Below are positions 9,543 through 16,749 of a stretch of DNA of 64,000 nucleotides, in pieces. Location of the stretch: NCBI GenBank assembly GCA_963837105.1, contig CAWIMG010000026.1:264759-328758 (forward strand). Direction: 5' to 3'. The notes under the pieces were generated by a model. It had not been told where the DNA came from. It did no database searches and saw nothing but the letters and a program-made list of their open reading frames with translations. The position numbers and the translations under genes are program-made. Numbering within the stretch: position 1 is the stretch's first letter; every line of letters starts with the position of its first letter. This DNA comes from UBA9676 sp963837105 (GTDB lineage: Bacteria > Actinomycetota > Actinomycetes > Streptosporangiales > Streptosporangiaceae).

Positions 9543-9710
9543 TTATAAGCGCTTCAGGAACCTGACATAGAATGCCGCGAATACCAGGACGATTCCGACG
9601 TTTACCAGCAGCCGCGCCCAGAAGTGGTGCCGGAAGAACAGGATGTCCACGCCGACTATGACGGCGATCATCACGAGCACGTACAGCACGGCGGCGGCTG
9701 CCCTTCCCAC
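9543..9710 (-). CDS. Small two-span membrane protein, 55 residues
   Basis: This is a short gene on the minus strand. Translation from the GTG gives a first hydrophobic span (AAAAVLYVLVMIAVIVGVDI), a charged turn (LFFRHHFWARL) and a second span (LVNVGIVLVFAAFYV), ending FLKRL. The layout resembles small uncharacterised actinobacterial membrane proteins with an FFRHHFWARL-like turn. No strong ribosome binding site is visible, so the start is uncertain. It stands between the MmcQ-type gene and a RidA-type gene. Function is unknown. Confidence 0.6.
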   Translation of the reverse strand: MGRAAAAVLYVLVMIAVIVGVDILFFRHHFWARLLVNVGIVLVFAAFYVRFLKRL

Positions 9711-9857
9711 CGTTTCGTTCTACTCTGCGCGGCACAGTGGAGCAAGCGCGGCCCGCGAGCGCATCAGCCTTACCCGGCGCGCCGCGTTGATGCTGCCCGC
9801 CGGTCACGCCGTGAACCTGACAGACCAGCCAGCTGCGGGGGGTGGCATGCTGCGGCT

Positions 9858-10286
9858 GTGACTTTCTCCCGCCGTTTGGTGACCTCCGGCTCGCCACTTG
9901 AACCCGAAATTGGCTTCTCCCGTGCCGTGCGCGCCGGGCCATACGTCTGCGTGGCCGGGACCGCGCCGATCGCCGAGGGCGGTGGCACCGCTGCCCCCGG
10001 TGACGTCTACGCACAGTCGGTCCGCTGCCTCGACATCGCCGAACAAGCACTCCGGGAAGCAGGCGCCGCGCTGACGGATGTGGTCCGCACCCGGGTGATG
10101 CTCACCGACATCCGGCAGTGGCAGCAAGCCGCCCGTGCGCATGCGGAGCGATTCGCCCGGGTCCGGCCAGCCTGCACCTTCGTCGAAGTGTCACGCTTCG
10201 TCGACCCGCAATGGCTGGTGGAGTTCGAGGTGGACGCGATCGTCCCGGATCAGCCCGCCACGTCGCCCACGGCTGCCGGTTCCTAA
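9858..10286 (+). CDS. RidA/YjgF family enamine/imine deaminase-like protein
   Basis: This 142-residue protein is a Rid-family member. These hydrolyse reactive enamine/imine intermediates released by PLP enzymes, or act in related catabolic steps. The core is VRAGPYVCVAGTAPI, then DVVRTRVMLTDI, then the conserved arginine and glutamate in RPACTFVEVSRF and LVEFEVDAI. The GTG at 9858 is chosen because the preceding open frame has no protein-like content. The neighbours give no pathway clue. Confidence 0.85.
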   Translation: MTFSRRLVTSGSPLEPEIGFSRAVRAGPYVCVAGTAPIAEGGGTAAPGDVYAQSVRCLDIAEQALREAGAALTDVVRTRVMLTDIRQWQQAARAHAERFARVRPACTFVEVSRFVDPQWLVEFEVDAIVPDQPATSPTAAGS

Positions 10287-10319
10287 CCCGGTACGGGACT
10301 CGGGGCCCGGCTGCTGCGG

Positions 10320-10760
10320 TCAGTTGATATCGAACTCGTTGCCTTCGGGATCCCTCATCCCGACCGCGTAGTGGTCGAGCCCTTCCCCGGCCAATGCGCC
10401 GGTGATGGTGGCGCCCAGGCGGGCCAGCCGGCCTTCGGCGTTGACTCGCTTCCTGCGAGCCTCGATCGGGTCCGTCCACTCGCCGCTGGCGCGGATGTCC
10501 AGGTGCAACCGGTTCTTGACCGTCTTTGCATTGGGGACGGCATGGAACCAGATGACCGGCCCGTGGCCCTGCGGATCGCCGATCCTGTCCGCCCCCTCGG
10601 CCAGATCCTCCTCGGGCACTCCACGCTCCCGGTAGAAGTCGTTCCAGGTAGCGAACCCGGCCGGGACCGGCGCGAGCTCATATCCCAGCGCGGCGGCCCA
10701 GAACCGGGCTAGCCGGTCCGGGTCGGCACAGTCGATCACCAGCTGAAAACGGACAGGCAC
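10320..10760 (-). CDS. VOC-superfamily (glyoxalase-like) protein
   Basis: This 146-residue protein has one vicinal-oxygen-chelate pair. The N-terminal half begins VRFQLVIDCADPDRLARFWAAALGYE, the middle has VKNRLHLDIRA, and the C-terminus is VGMRDPEGNEFDIN. Such proteins bind metal or aromatic and antibiotic ligands. It is clearly paralogous to the protein at 52863-53309, sharing VRFQLVIDCADPDRLARFW, VKNRLHLDI and DPEGNEFDIN. Ligand unknown. Confidence 0.85.
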   Translation of the reverse strand: MPVRFQLVIDCADPDRLARFWAAALGYELAPVPAGFATWNDFYRERGVPEEDLAEGADRIGDPQGHGPVIWFHAVPNAKTVKNRLHLDIRASGEWTDPIEARRKRVNAEGRLARLGATITGALAGEGLDHYAVGMRDPEGNEFDIN

Positions 10761-10907
10761 CGGTGTCCTCCCTAGCCCGCTCGGGTAGCTACCGGCATCC
10801 TGGCAGATGCCTCAGACGGTGACGTCAGAGCCGGGGCCCCCGCCCGGACCGCTCGTCATAGAGCCAGGCATCCTTCCTTGCGCGAGTGCCATCGGACCCC
10901 AGGCTGG

Positions 10908-11225
10908 TCACGCGCTGGCTCTGCGCTCCGCATGGGTCGGCGCGAAATGCTGGGGAAACGCCAAGTTGCGGCACCGCTGATGGCGCATTGCGCCGCAGAC
11001 AGGGCATTCAGACCGGCTCACCGCCGGTTCCAGCCGGGCGAGGGTGTCGGCGTCCAGCTTGGGAGGCTCGGGGTGAGCGGGAAGCCTCAGCCCCCCACGC
11101 AGCGCCAGTTCGGACACGAAACGCTTGTACTCGGGTTCGCACTCATCGCACCGGCAGCCTCGTGCCCAGGCCAGCACTGTGCCATGCGGCGGCAGCGAGG
11201 GCGGCAGGTTGCTCCATGCGGTCAT
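10908..11225 (-). CDS. Small protein with two cysteine (zinc-binding) motifs
   Basis: This 105-residue protein begins MTAWSNLPPSLPPHGTVLAWARGCRCDECEPEYKRF in outline: Cys24, Cys26 and Cys29 form a CxCxxC motif like the RGCRCDDC motif of actinobacterial and actinophage proteins. A second motif, CPVCGAMRHQRC (Cys74, Cys77, Cys85), is followed by His93 and His98, like phage zinc-ribbon proteins. Zinc and nucleic acid binding is inferred. It may be a phage-derived gene. No neighbour supports a specific role. Confidence 0.7.
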   Translation of the reverse strand: MTAWSNLPPSLPPHGTVLAWARGCRCDECEPEYKRFVSELALRGGLRLPAHPEPPKLDADTLARLEPAVSRSECPVCGAMRHQRCRNLAFPQHFAPTHAERRASA

Positions 11226-11328
11226 ATCTCCACGGTAAGGCAGCGGTCTGCCCGGCTGGCACTACGAGGTGATAGGGGGATCTGCGCCGGACGCGGCCGC
11301 GTGGAATGCGCGCCGCTGCCTCTCATCT

Positions 11329-12072
11329 TCAGGCCGGTGAGGTGACCGCCCGGTCAAGATGCCGGGTGAAGAACCGGGCCGCGTCGTCCACCTCGAACCA
11401 TGGGACACCGGCGTGCCCGCCCAGATTGGCGTGCAGCGTCTTCTCCCTGGTGCCGAAGGCGTCGAACAGGTCCAGGGCCGGCTGCCGCTCCATCCCTTCG
11501 TCGTCCCACTGCAGCAGGAACTGCAGCGGAATGGTGACCTGCCGGGCCGCCTCGCGCAGGGTGTGGGGCACGAAACCCCCGGCGAAGAAAACGGCGGCCG
11601 AGATGTGCGGCTCGACCAGCGCCAGCCGAATGCCGATGGCGGTCATTCCCTCATACCCGACCGGGCCGCCGATCTCGGGCAGCGAAAGGAGGGCGTCCAG
11701 GGTGGTCCGCCATTCCGGGACCGCCCTTTCGACCAGCGGGACGATGAAGGCGTCGACGATCTCGTCGACCGGCTCGCCGGCCTCCATCGCCCGGCGGAGG
11801 TCGGCGCGGGCCTGCTCGTCGACGGCGGAACGGGGCCGGTCACCGTGCCCGGGGGCGTCGATGGCCGCCGCCGCGAAGCCGTACTCCGCCGCGTAGTGCC
11901 GGGCCCGGGCCACCAGCCGCGGGTGCTGCTTGTGCAAGCCGCCGCTATGGCCGCTCAGGATCAGCGGGGCCGGTGCGGATCCAGGCGTCCACAGGACGCC
12001 GGGGATCTCGCCGAGGGTGAATTCGCGCTCGAGGACGCCGTCGTCGAGGCGCAGTTCAGAAGTGAATCGCAT
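11329..12072 (-). CDS. Alpha/beta-hydrolase fold protein with altered nucleophile elbow
   Basis: This 247-residue protein has the hydrolase framework of dienelactone-hydrolase-like proteins: ILSGHSGGLHKQHP as the oxyanion segment, AAAIDAPGHGDRP, and a C-terminal LLQWDDEGMERQPALDLFDAFG with the usual Asp, followed by HAGVPWFE with the His. The nucleophile elbow reads VGYEGMTAIGI. Where relatives have G-x-S-x-G there is Thr and an extra residue, so classic serine hydrolysis may be lost or altered. A strong hairpin lies in its leader. Substrate unknown. Confidence 0.8.
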   Translation of the reverse strand: MRFTSELRLDDGVLEREFTLGEIPGVLWTPGSAPAPLILSGHSGGLHKQHPRLVARARHYAAEYGFAAAAIDAPGHGDRPRSAVDEQARADLRRAMEAGEPVDEIVDAFIVPLVERAVPEWRTTLDALLSLPEIGGPVGYEGMTAIGIRLALVEPHISAAVFFAGGFVPHTLREAARQVTIPLQFLLQWDDEGMERQPALDLFDAFGTREKTLHANLGGHAGVPWFEVDDAARFFTRHLDRAVTSPA

Positions 12073-12085
12073 GGCCGTGCCTTTC

Positions 12086-12113
12086 GGGAGTGCCTTGTTG
12101 TCAAGGCGCTCCC
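12086..12113 (-). promoter_or_regulatory. Leader hairpin upstream of the hydrolase gene
   Basis: On the plus strand, GGGAGTGCCTTG (12086-12097) and CAAGGCGCTCCC (12102-12113) form a 12-base stem with one G-U-type pair and a TTGT loop. It sits 14 bases before the hydrolase start on the minus strand. It could be a 5' leader structure or a terminator for transcripts arriving from upstream. The sequence does not decide. Confidence 0.4.
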
Positions 12114-12286
12114 GGCGACACCTACGTCAATCGCCCGACCGTGACCGGAAGGGGGAGCACCCACATCGATACAGCGTTCATGGGTCTCACCTCCTCAGGC
12201 GGTGTCACGGTCAACTGCAAGCTACCAGCCCGATCATCATCCCTCCAACCCTCGTCGCCACCACTGATTGCAACTCCAGACAGGCC

Positions 12287-12604
12287 CTAGGTGACGGCGA
12301 TCTCGTAGGACCACAGCTCGCTGCTGACCCCAACCGGGGGCGCGGCTGAGCCGCCGCTGCGCTCGGCCGCGGCACGGTGCCCGTGCCCGAACGCCGGTGA
12401 GTGCAGCCACGCCTGGAACGACGCTTCGTCCCGCCACCGGGTGATCACCAGCCAGGTGGTGCGCCCGTCCGTGGGCTGGAGGAGTTCGAAGCCCTCGAAG
12501 CCATCCTGGTTGTCCACCGCGCCAGCGCGGGCAGCGAACCGGCGGGCAAGTTCGTCACCGCTGCCAGCCGGCACGGTTATCGCATTGATCTTCACAACGG
12601 TCAT
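12287..12604 (-). CDS. Antibiotic biosynthesis monooxygenase (ABM) / heme-degrading monooxygenase-like protein
   Basis: This 105-residue ferredoxin-like barrel protein has the ABM order: VVKINAITVPAGSGDELARRFAAR, then GFEGFELLQP, then WLVITRWRDEASFQAWLHSPAF and HRAA. This is the pattern of actinobacterial MhuD/IsdG-like proteins, which open haem, and of polyketide monooxygenases. WRDEASFQAW is typical. No haem-uptake gene is nearby, so I keep the general family name. Confidence 0.82.
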   Translation of the reverse strand: MTVVKINAITVPAGSGDELARRFAARAGAVDNQDGFEGFELLQPTDGRTTWLVITRWRDEASFQAWLHSPAFGHGHRAAAERSGGSAAPPVGVSSELWSYEIAVT

Positions 12605-12632
12605 GTGCCCGATGATGCCAGTCCAGCCCGTG

Positions 12633-13478
12633 CTAGAGCGCGGTTGCGCAGCCTGAGTCCAGCGGCACGGTGGTCGGCGACAGCATGTGCAGGTAGGTGT
12701 TCAGTGCATGACAGCAGCCGAGGTTCCAGCGCGCATGTCCCACCGAGTTGACCGCATAGCCAGCGGCGACCGGCTGGTAGCTGTCGAGCACGTCAACGGG
12801 AAAGTAGGGGACGATGTCGGGCAGGTTGTAGATTCGCCACGATACGGTGCTGAGGCGTCCATAGCAGGCGGCGAAGGCAGCGTCTCCCACCCGTGGTGAG
12901 GCGAATGTCCAGGCCTGCGGCTTCAGTGGGGTGTTCGCGGCCACGTCGGCGAGCAGAAGTGTGGCGAGCGCCCCGCCCAGACTGTGGCCACAGACCACGA
13001 TGGGCAGCCCCGGATCAAGGCCGACGGCCAGGCCGTCGGCGGCCGCGTGCGCGATATCGGAGGCGAAGGTGGCCGATGGTCCCGTGGCCTCTTGCTGACC
13101 TGGGGCCATGGTGCCGAACGTGCTGTAGATCTCGAAGAATCCCCGGGCGACATTCCCGCCGTTGGTAACGCGGTCGAACGGCACCAGGTCCCAGTGCAGG
13201 TCGTCCCACCACTCGGTGGCGGTCGCGGTGCCGCGCAGCGCAACCACCGCGGTCTTGGGGTTGCCGCCCACGGCGACAAACCCGTAGAAGACACGCGACT
13301 GGTCCAGGCCGAAGAAATCGGTCATCTGTATCGTCTGGACCAATTCGTAGCCAGCGGGCATGTTGTCGATCGTGGCCGGGCTCAGCTCGCCAGGATGGCT
13401 GGTGAACTGCGCGTAGGCAGCCTGAATAAACGGTCCCCAGGTGACCGCCGTGGCCGGATTCATGATGTCCGCGGGCAT
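12633..13478 (-). CDS. Lipase class 3 family protein
   Basis: This 281-residue alpha/beta hydrolase has the class 3 lipase signature VVCGHSLGGALATLL with Ser166 as nucleophile. WTFASPRVGD and LPDIVPYFP, with the expected Asp, follow, and a C-terminal GHARWNL may hold the His. No signal peptide is seen, though many relatives are secreted. The ATG at 13478 has a GGGGGA site 6 bases upstream. The frame stays open upstream because it runs into the remains of a YCII gene. Confidence 0.85.
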   Translation of the reverse strand: MPADIMNPATAVTWGPFIQAAYAQFTSHPGELSPATIDNMPAGYELVQTIQMTDFFGLDQSRVFYGFVAVGGNPKTAVVALRGTATATEWWDDLHWDLVPFDRVTNGGNVARGFFEIYSTFGTMAPGQQEATGPSATFASDIAHAAADGLAVGLDPGLPIVVCGHSLGGALATLLLADVAANTPLKPQAWTFASPRVGDAAFAACYGRLSTVSWRIYNLPDIVPYFPVDVLDSYQPVAAGYAVNSVGHARWNLGCCHALNTYLHMLSPTTVPLDSGCATAL

Positions 13479-13627
13479 GCCGCATCCCCCTTTCCCACCG
13501 GGCCCCGCTGGGCCAGGCCGTGCGAGCCGGCTCCCCCAGTGATCCGGTCTCATGCGGCGGCCCGGCAACAGCATTCTCCTTCGCCGGGCCGCTGCCGGCC
13601 AGCCCTGCCGCGGCGGGATCCGGCTCG

Positions 13628-13876
13628 CGCGGCCGGGCTGGCTCATCGTGCGAGGCGGGCAGTACCACGTCATGATCTCAACAGCCAGCCGCCCGGCACG
13701 CACAGGCGGGTCGGCCTCGGCAAGCTGCCGGGCCTGGGCCAGCGACCCGGTCCGGTAGAACGTCAGCCCCGCAGCGACGCATCAGGCTGGTCGCTGACGG
13801 GGGCGTTGGTCACGATGTCGCCTGTGGCCCGCAGCCGGGCGTGATAGGCCAGATGCTCGTCCTGAATGCGCTGCAG
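13628..13876 (-). pseudogene. YCII-related domain gene remnant, frameshifted
   Basis: Read on the minus strand, one frame gives LQRIQDEHLAYHARLRATG then DIVTNAPVSDQPDASLRG followed by a stop. One base away the next frame continues LTFYRTGSLAQARQLAEADP, then RAGRLAVEIMTWYCPP. Together these form a YCII-related protein as found in actinobacteria, broken by a frameshift near 13780. The natural 5' end is lost where the APC permease fragment begins on the other strand. No stop separates it from the lipase frame. It is dead. Confidence 0.65.
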
Positions 13877-14635
13877 CACCTTCTTCGCGGTGATCCTCAT
13901 CGGCATTGTTTACGTCCTGTCCGGATACGCCGCCGCGATCGGCTTCGGTGAGCAGCACGTGTCCGCACTGGCCAGCAGCACCAGCCCTGGACCACCCTGG
14001 CGAACACCTACTGGGGCACCCAGGTCGCCTGGGTGCTCACCCTCACCGTGCTGAACAGCCAGTTCGCCAATGTGCTGTCCGGTTCCTCGGCCGCGGTCCG
14101 GATCGTCTTCTCGCTCGGCCGGGAGGGGATCATCAGCCGCAAGCTGGGCACCACCAGCCGCCGCGACAACCCGGTGTCCGCCTGGGCCGTCATCATCCTG
14201 TTCTCGGCCGTGGTCACCTTCGCGCTGGGCGCGTGGATCACGCCGTTCGGCGCCTACAACTTCCTCGGCAGCATCCTCGGCCTCGGCATCATCGTGCTGT
14301 ACATCCTGATGAACGTGGGCCTGCTGGTGTACTTCCGGCGCCACCACCGGGCGGAGTTCTCCCCGGTCCGGCACGCCGTGCTGCCACTCGCCGACAGCCT
14401 GCTCCTGCTGCTGCCGATCTACGGGCAGCTCTGGCCGATCCCGCCCTGGCCCTATGACCTGGTCCCGTACCTGATCGTCGTGTGGATCGCCGCCGGGGCC
14501 GGCTACTTCCTGTACCTGAAGAGCCGGAAGCCAGCGATGGTCGAGGCGATGGGCCGGGTCTGGGAGCCGGACCTGGGCCAGCCCGACACGGTCGCGGCGG
14601 CGGCCTCGGCCGCGCCGGGCGACCCTGCGCCCTGA
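13866..14635 (+). pseudogene. APC-family amino acid permease, N-terminus lost and frameshifted
   Basis: The plus strand reads TFFAVILIGIVYVLSGYAAA then GFGEQHVSALASSTSP in one frame. It continues in another frame from about 13990 as PWTTLANTYWGTQVAWVLTL, then NSQFANVLSGSSAAVRIVFS. About 250 C-terminal residues of an APC-superfamily permease survive, with several membrane spans and a Pro/Ala-rich tail. Half of the 12-span protein is missing and at least one frameshift is present. The 270-base region it shares with the YCII relic marks a deletion joint. Confidence 0.7.
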
Positions 14636-14705
14636 TCGCCGGGATCCCGCGCGGTGCGGTTAGATCGTCTGGTCAGGGCTGGGCGACAACGCGGGAGGGC
14701 GCGCG

Positions 14706-16310
14706 GTGAAAGACGTGGCGGTGGTCGGCGGGGGGCATAACGGCCTTGCCTGCGCGGCGTACCTGGCGAAGGCCGGGCTGGATGTGGTGGTACTGGAAAG
14801 CCGCGGGGTGCTCGGCGGCGCGGCCGTCACCGAGGAACCGTGGCCGGGTTACCGGGTCTCCAGCGCCTCCTATGTGGTGAGCTTGCTCCCGCCACGGATC
14901 GTGCGTGAGCTTGACCTGGTGCGGCACGGCTACCGGGTGTCGATCGTTTCCCCCGACTACTTTGTCCCGTTCCCGGACGGGTCGGGGCTGACACTGTGGG
15001 GTGAAACGCACCGGGACGCGGCGGAGATAGCTAAGCTCTCCCCCGCCGACGCCGGCGCGTACGTGGAGTTCGACCGGTATTTCGCCCGGGTCGCCCACCT
15101 GCTGAAGGACCTGCTGTTCGTGGTGCCGCCCAGGCTGGCGGTCGGCGACCTGCCGAAGTGGGCGGCGGCCGCGGCCCGGTTGCGGGGCTGGACCGGCCGG
15201 GATGTGGCCGAGGCAGTCCGGCTGTTCACCATGTCGGCGGCGGACTTCCTGGACGAGTGGTTCACCGATGAGCGGATCAAGGGTGCGCTGGCGACCCAGG
15301 CCGTCATCGGCGCGTGGGGCGGGCCGATGAGCCCCGGCTCGGCGTACGTGCTGATGCATCACTGGATCGGCGAGGTGGACGGCCATGATGGCGCCTGGGG
15401 CTGGGTCCACGGGGGCATGGGAGGGGTGAGCCAGGCACTGGCCGCCGCGGCACGTTCGGCTGGTGCCGAGATCCGGGCCGGCGCGGCGGTGCGCCGGGTG
15501 CGGATCCGCGGCGGCCGGGCGGCCGGGGTGGAACTGGATGATGGGTCGCTGGTCGCGGCCAGGCGGGTCGTCTCCAGCGCGCATCCCGTCACGACCTACC
15601 GGGACCTGGTCGGCTTCGCGCATCTCCCGGCTGATGTGGTGCGGGATGTGCGGCGGGTGCGGACCCGGTCCGGCTCGGTCAAGGTGAACCTGGCCCTGTC
15701 CGAACTGCCCCGGCCCACCGCGTGGGACAGCAGCCGGGCCGGGCCTCTCCACCGCGGCCTGATGGCGATCTCCCCATCGGTGGAGTATCTGGAGCGCGCC
15801 TGGGACGACGCGAAGTACGGCCGGCCCTCACAGCATCCGTACGTTGAGATCGTCTTCCCCACCGCGCACGAGCCTGGGCTCGCCCCCGGCGGGGGGCATA
15901 TCGCGCTCGCCTTCACCCAGTACGGCCCCTACCACCTTGCCAGCGGGTCGTGGGATACCGAGCGCGACGCCTACGGGCGCCGGGTGCTGGACACCCTGGC
16001 CGAGTACTGCCCTGGCATCACGGACTCGGTCGTGCACTCAGAAGTACTCGCGCCGCCCGACATCGAGGCCCGCTTCGGGCTGCTCGGCGGCAACATCTTC
16101 CAGGGCGAGATGAGCCCGGACCAGATGTTCTCGCTGCGGCCCATCTTCGGGTACGGCGACTACCGCTCGCCCATCACCGGGCTGTACCTGTGCGGGGCGG
16201 GCACCCACCCGGGTGGCGGCGTCATGGCGGTCCCCGCCCGCAACGCGTCCCGCGTGATCATTGCGGACATCCGCCGGGAACGGCTGCGCGCCCGCCTCGG
16301 CAGGCAATAG
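14706..16310 (+). CDS. Phytoene-desaturase-like FAD/NAD(P) oxidoreductase (PYROXD2 type)
   Basis: This 534-residue flavoprotein has an N-terminal FAD-binding motif (VAVVGGGHNGLACAAYLAKAG) ending in the ribose-binding Glu of VVVLESR. It carries the long central substrate domain of the phytoene desaturase/CrtI-like family, and a C-terminal FAD motif GLYLCGAGTHPGGGVMAVPARNA. Members outside carotenoid clusters have unknown substrates, and no carotenoid genes are here. The GTG start follows a GGGAGG site. A perfect hairpin terminates the gene. The protein is intact although it follows the broken permease. Confidence 0.87.
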   Translation: MKDVAVVGGGHNGLACAAYLAKAGLDVVVLESRGVLGGAAVTEEPWPGYRVSSASYVVSLLPPRIVRELDLVRHGYRVSIVSPDYFVPFPDGSGLTLWGETHRDAAEIAKLSPADAGAYVEFDRYFARVAHLLKDLLFVVPPRLAVGDLPKWAAAAARLRGWTGRDVAEAVRLFTMSAADFLDEWFTDERIKGALATQAVIGAWGGPMSPGSAYVLMHHWIGEVDGHDGAWGWVHGGMGGVSQALAAAARSAGAEIRAGAAVRRVRIRGGRAAGVELDDGSLVAARRVVSSAHPVTTYRDLVGFAHLPADVVRDVRRVRTRSGSVKVNLALSELPRPTAWDSSRAGPLHRGLMAISPSVEYLERAWDDAKYGRPSQHPYVEIVFPTAHEPGLAPGGGHIALAFTQYGPYHLASGSWDTERDAYGRRVLDTLAEYCPGITDSVVHSEVLAPPDIEARFGLLGGNIFQGEMSPDQMFSLRPIFGYGDYRSPITGLYLCGAGTHPGGGVMAVPARNASRVIIADIRRERLRARLGRQ

Positions 16311-16311
16311 A

Positions 16312-16346
16312 GAGGGCCCCTCCATGCATGAGATGGAGGGGCCCTC
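16312..16346 (+). terminator. Perfect 14-bp hairpin downstream of the oxidoreductase gene
   Basis: GAGGGCCCCTCCAT (16312-16325) and ATGGAGGGGCCCTC (16333-16346) pair perfectly around a 7-base loop. It begins 2 bases after the stop codon. There is no T run, as is common for actinomycete terminators. Confidence 0.8.
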
Positions 16347-16749
16347 CCGGTCAAGCAACTCAAGCACCGGTAGCTCATGCCCCGCGCCGTGCCGCTCGAC
16401 CAACCTCCGAGCCGGATACCCGCCTGAAGCTCCGGTGCCCCGGTTCCCCTGGCGTCCGGGGTGTCCCCCGGGTGGTTCCGTTTTCGGTGGTGAGAGAATT
16501 TCTACGCCATCAGCCAGGGTGTGCGCAAGAGGTTTCTGGCGGCAATTGAGAAATTCTTTCCTATCCACAGAATGTCCACAACTCAACGGCAGTTATCCAC
16601 CGGCGGCGGGGATTTCCCCACAGGAAATCCACAGCCGCTGGGGGCGGGGCGGAAATGGAGCCACCAGGAATTCCCGGCCCGGGGGCGGGCACGGGCGCCG
16701 TCCCGCAAAATCAGATTCCGCGCTGCTCCCGGCCTGTCATCATCACCGG
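16347..16749. other. Gene-free stretch with DnaA-box-like cluster
   Basis: No convincing gene is seen between the terminator and the beta-lactamase relic. The region has a less GC-rich part around 16490-16560 with an imperfect inverted pair (GAGAATTTCT and GAGAAATTCT). This is followed at once by the phased nonamers described separately. The rest looks like ordinary intergenic DNA. Confidence 0.6.
16561..16633 (+). promoter_or_regulatory. Five helically phased DnaA-box-like nonamers
   Basis: Nonamers close to TTATCCACA/TTGTCCACA occur on one strand: CTATCCACA (16561), ATGTCCACA (16572), TTATCCACC (16593), TTCCCCACA (16614) and AAATCCACA (16625). Start-to-start distances are 11, 21, 21 and 11 bases, that is one, two, two and one helical turns. 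All face the same way. Neither dnaA nor dnaN is in this window, so this is not the standard actinobacterial origin context. Confidence 0.5.

Noticed and set aside
16561..16633. The chromosomal origin oriC
   Set aside because: dnaA, dnaN and other origin neighbours are absent; I keep only a DnaA-box-like cluster.
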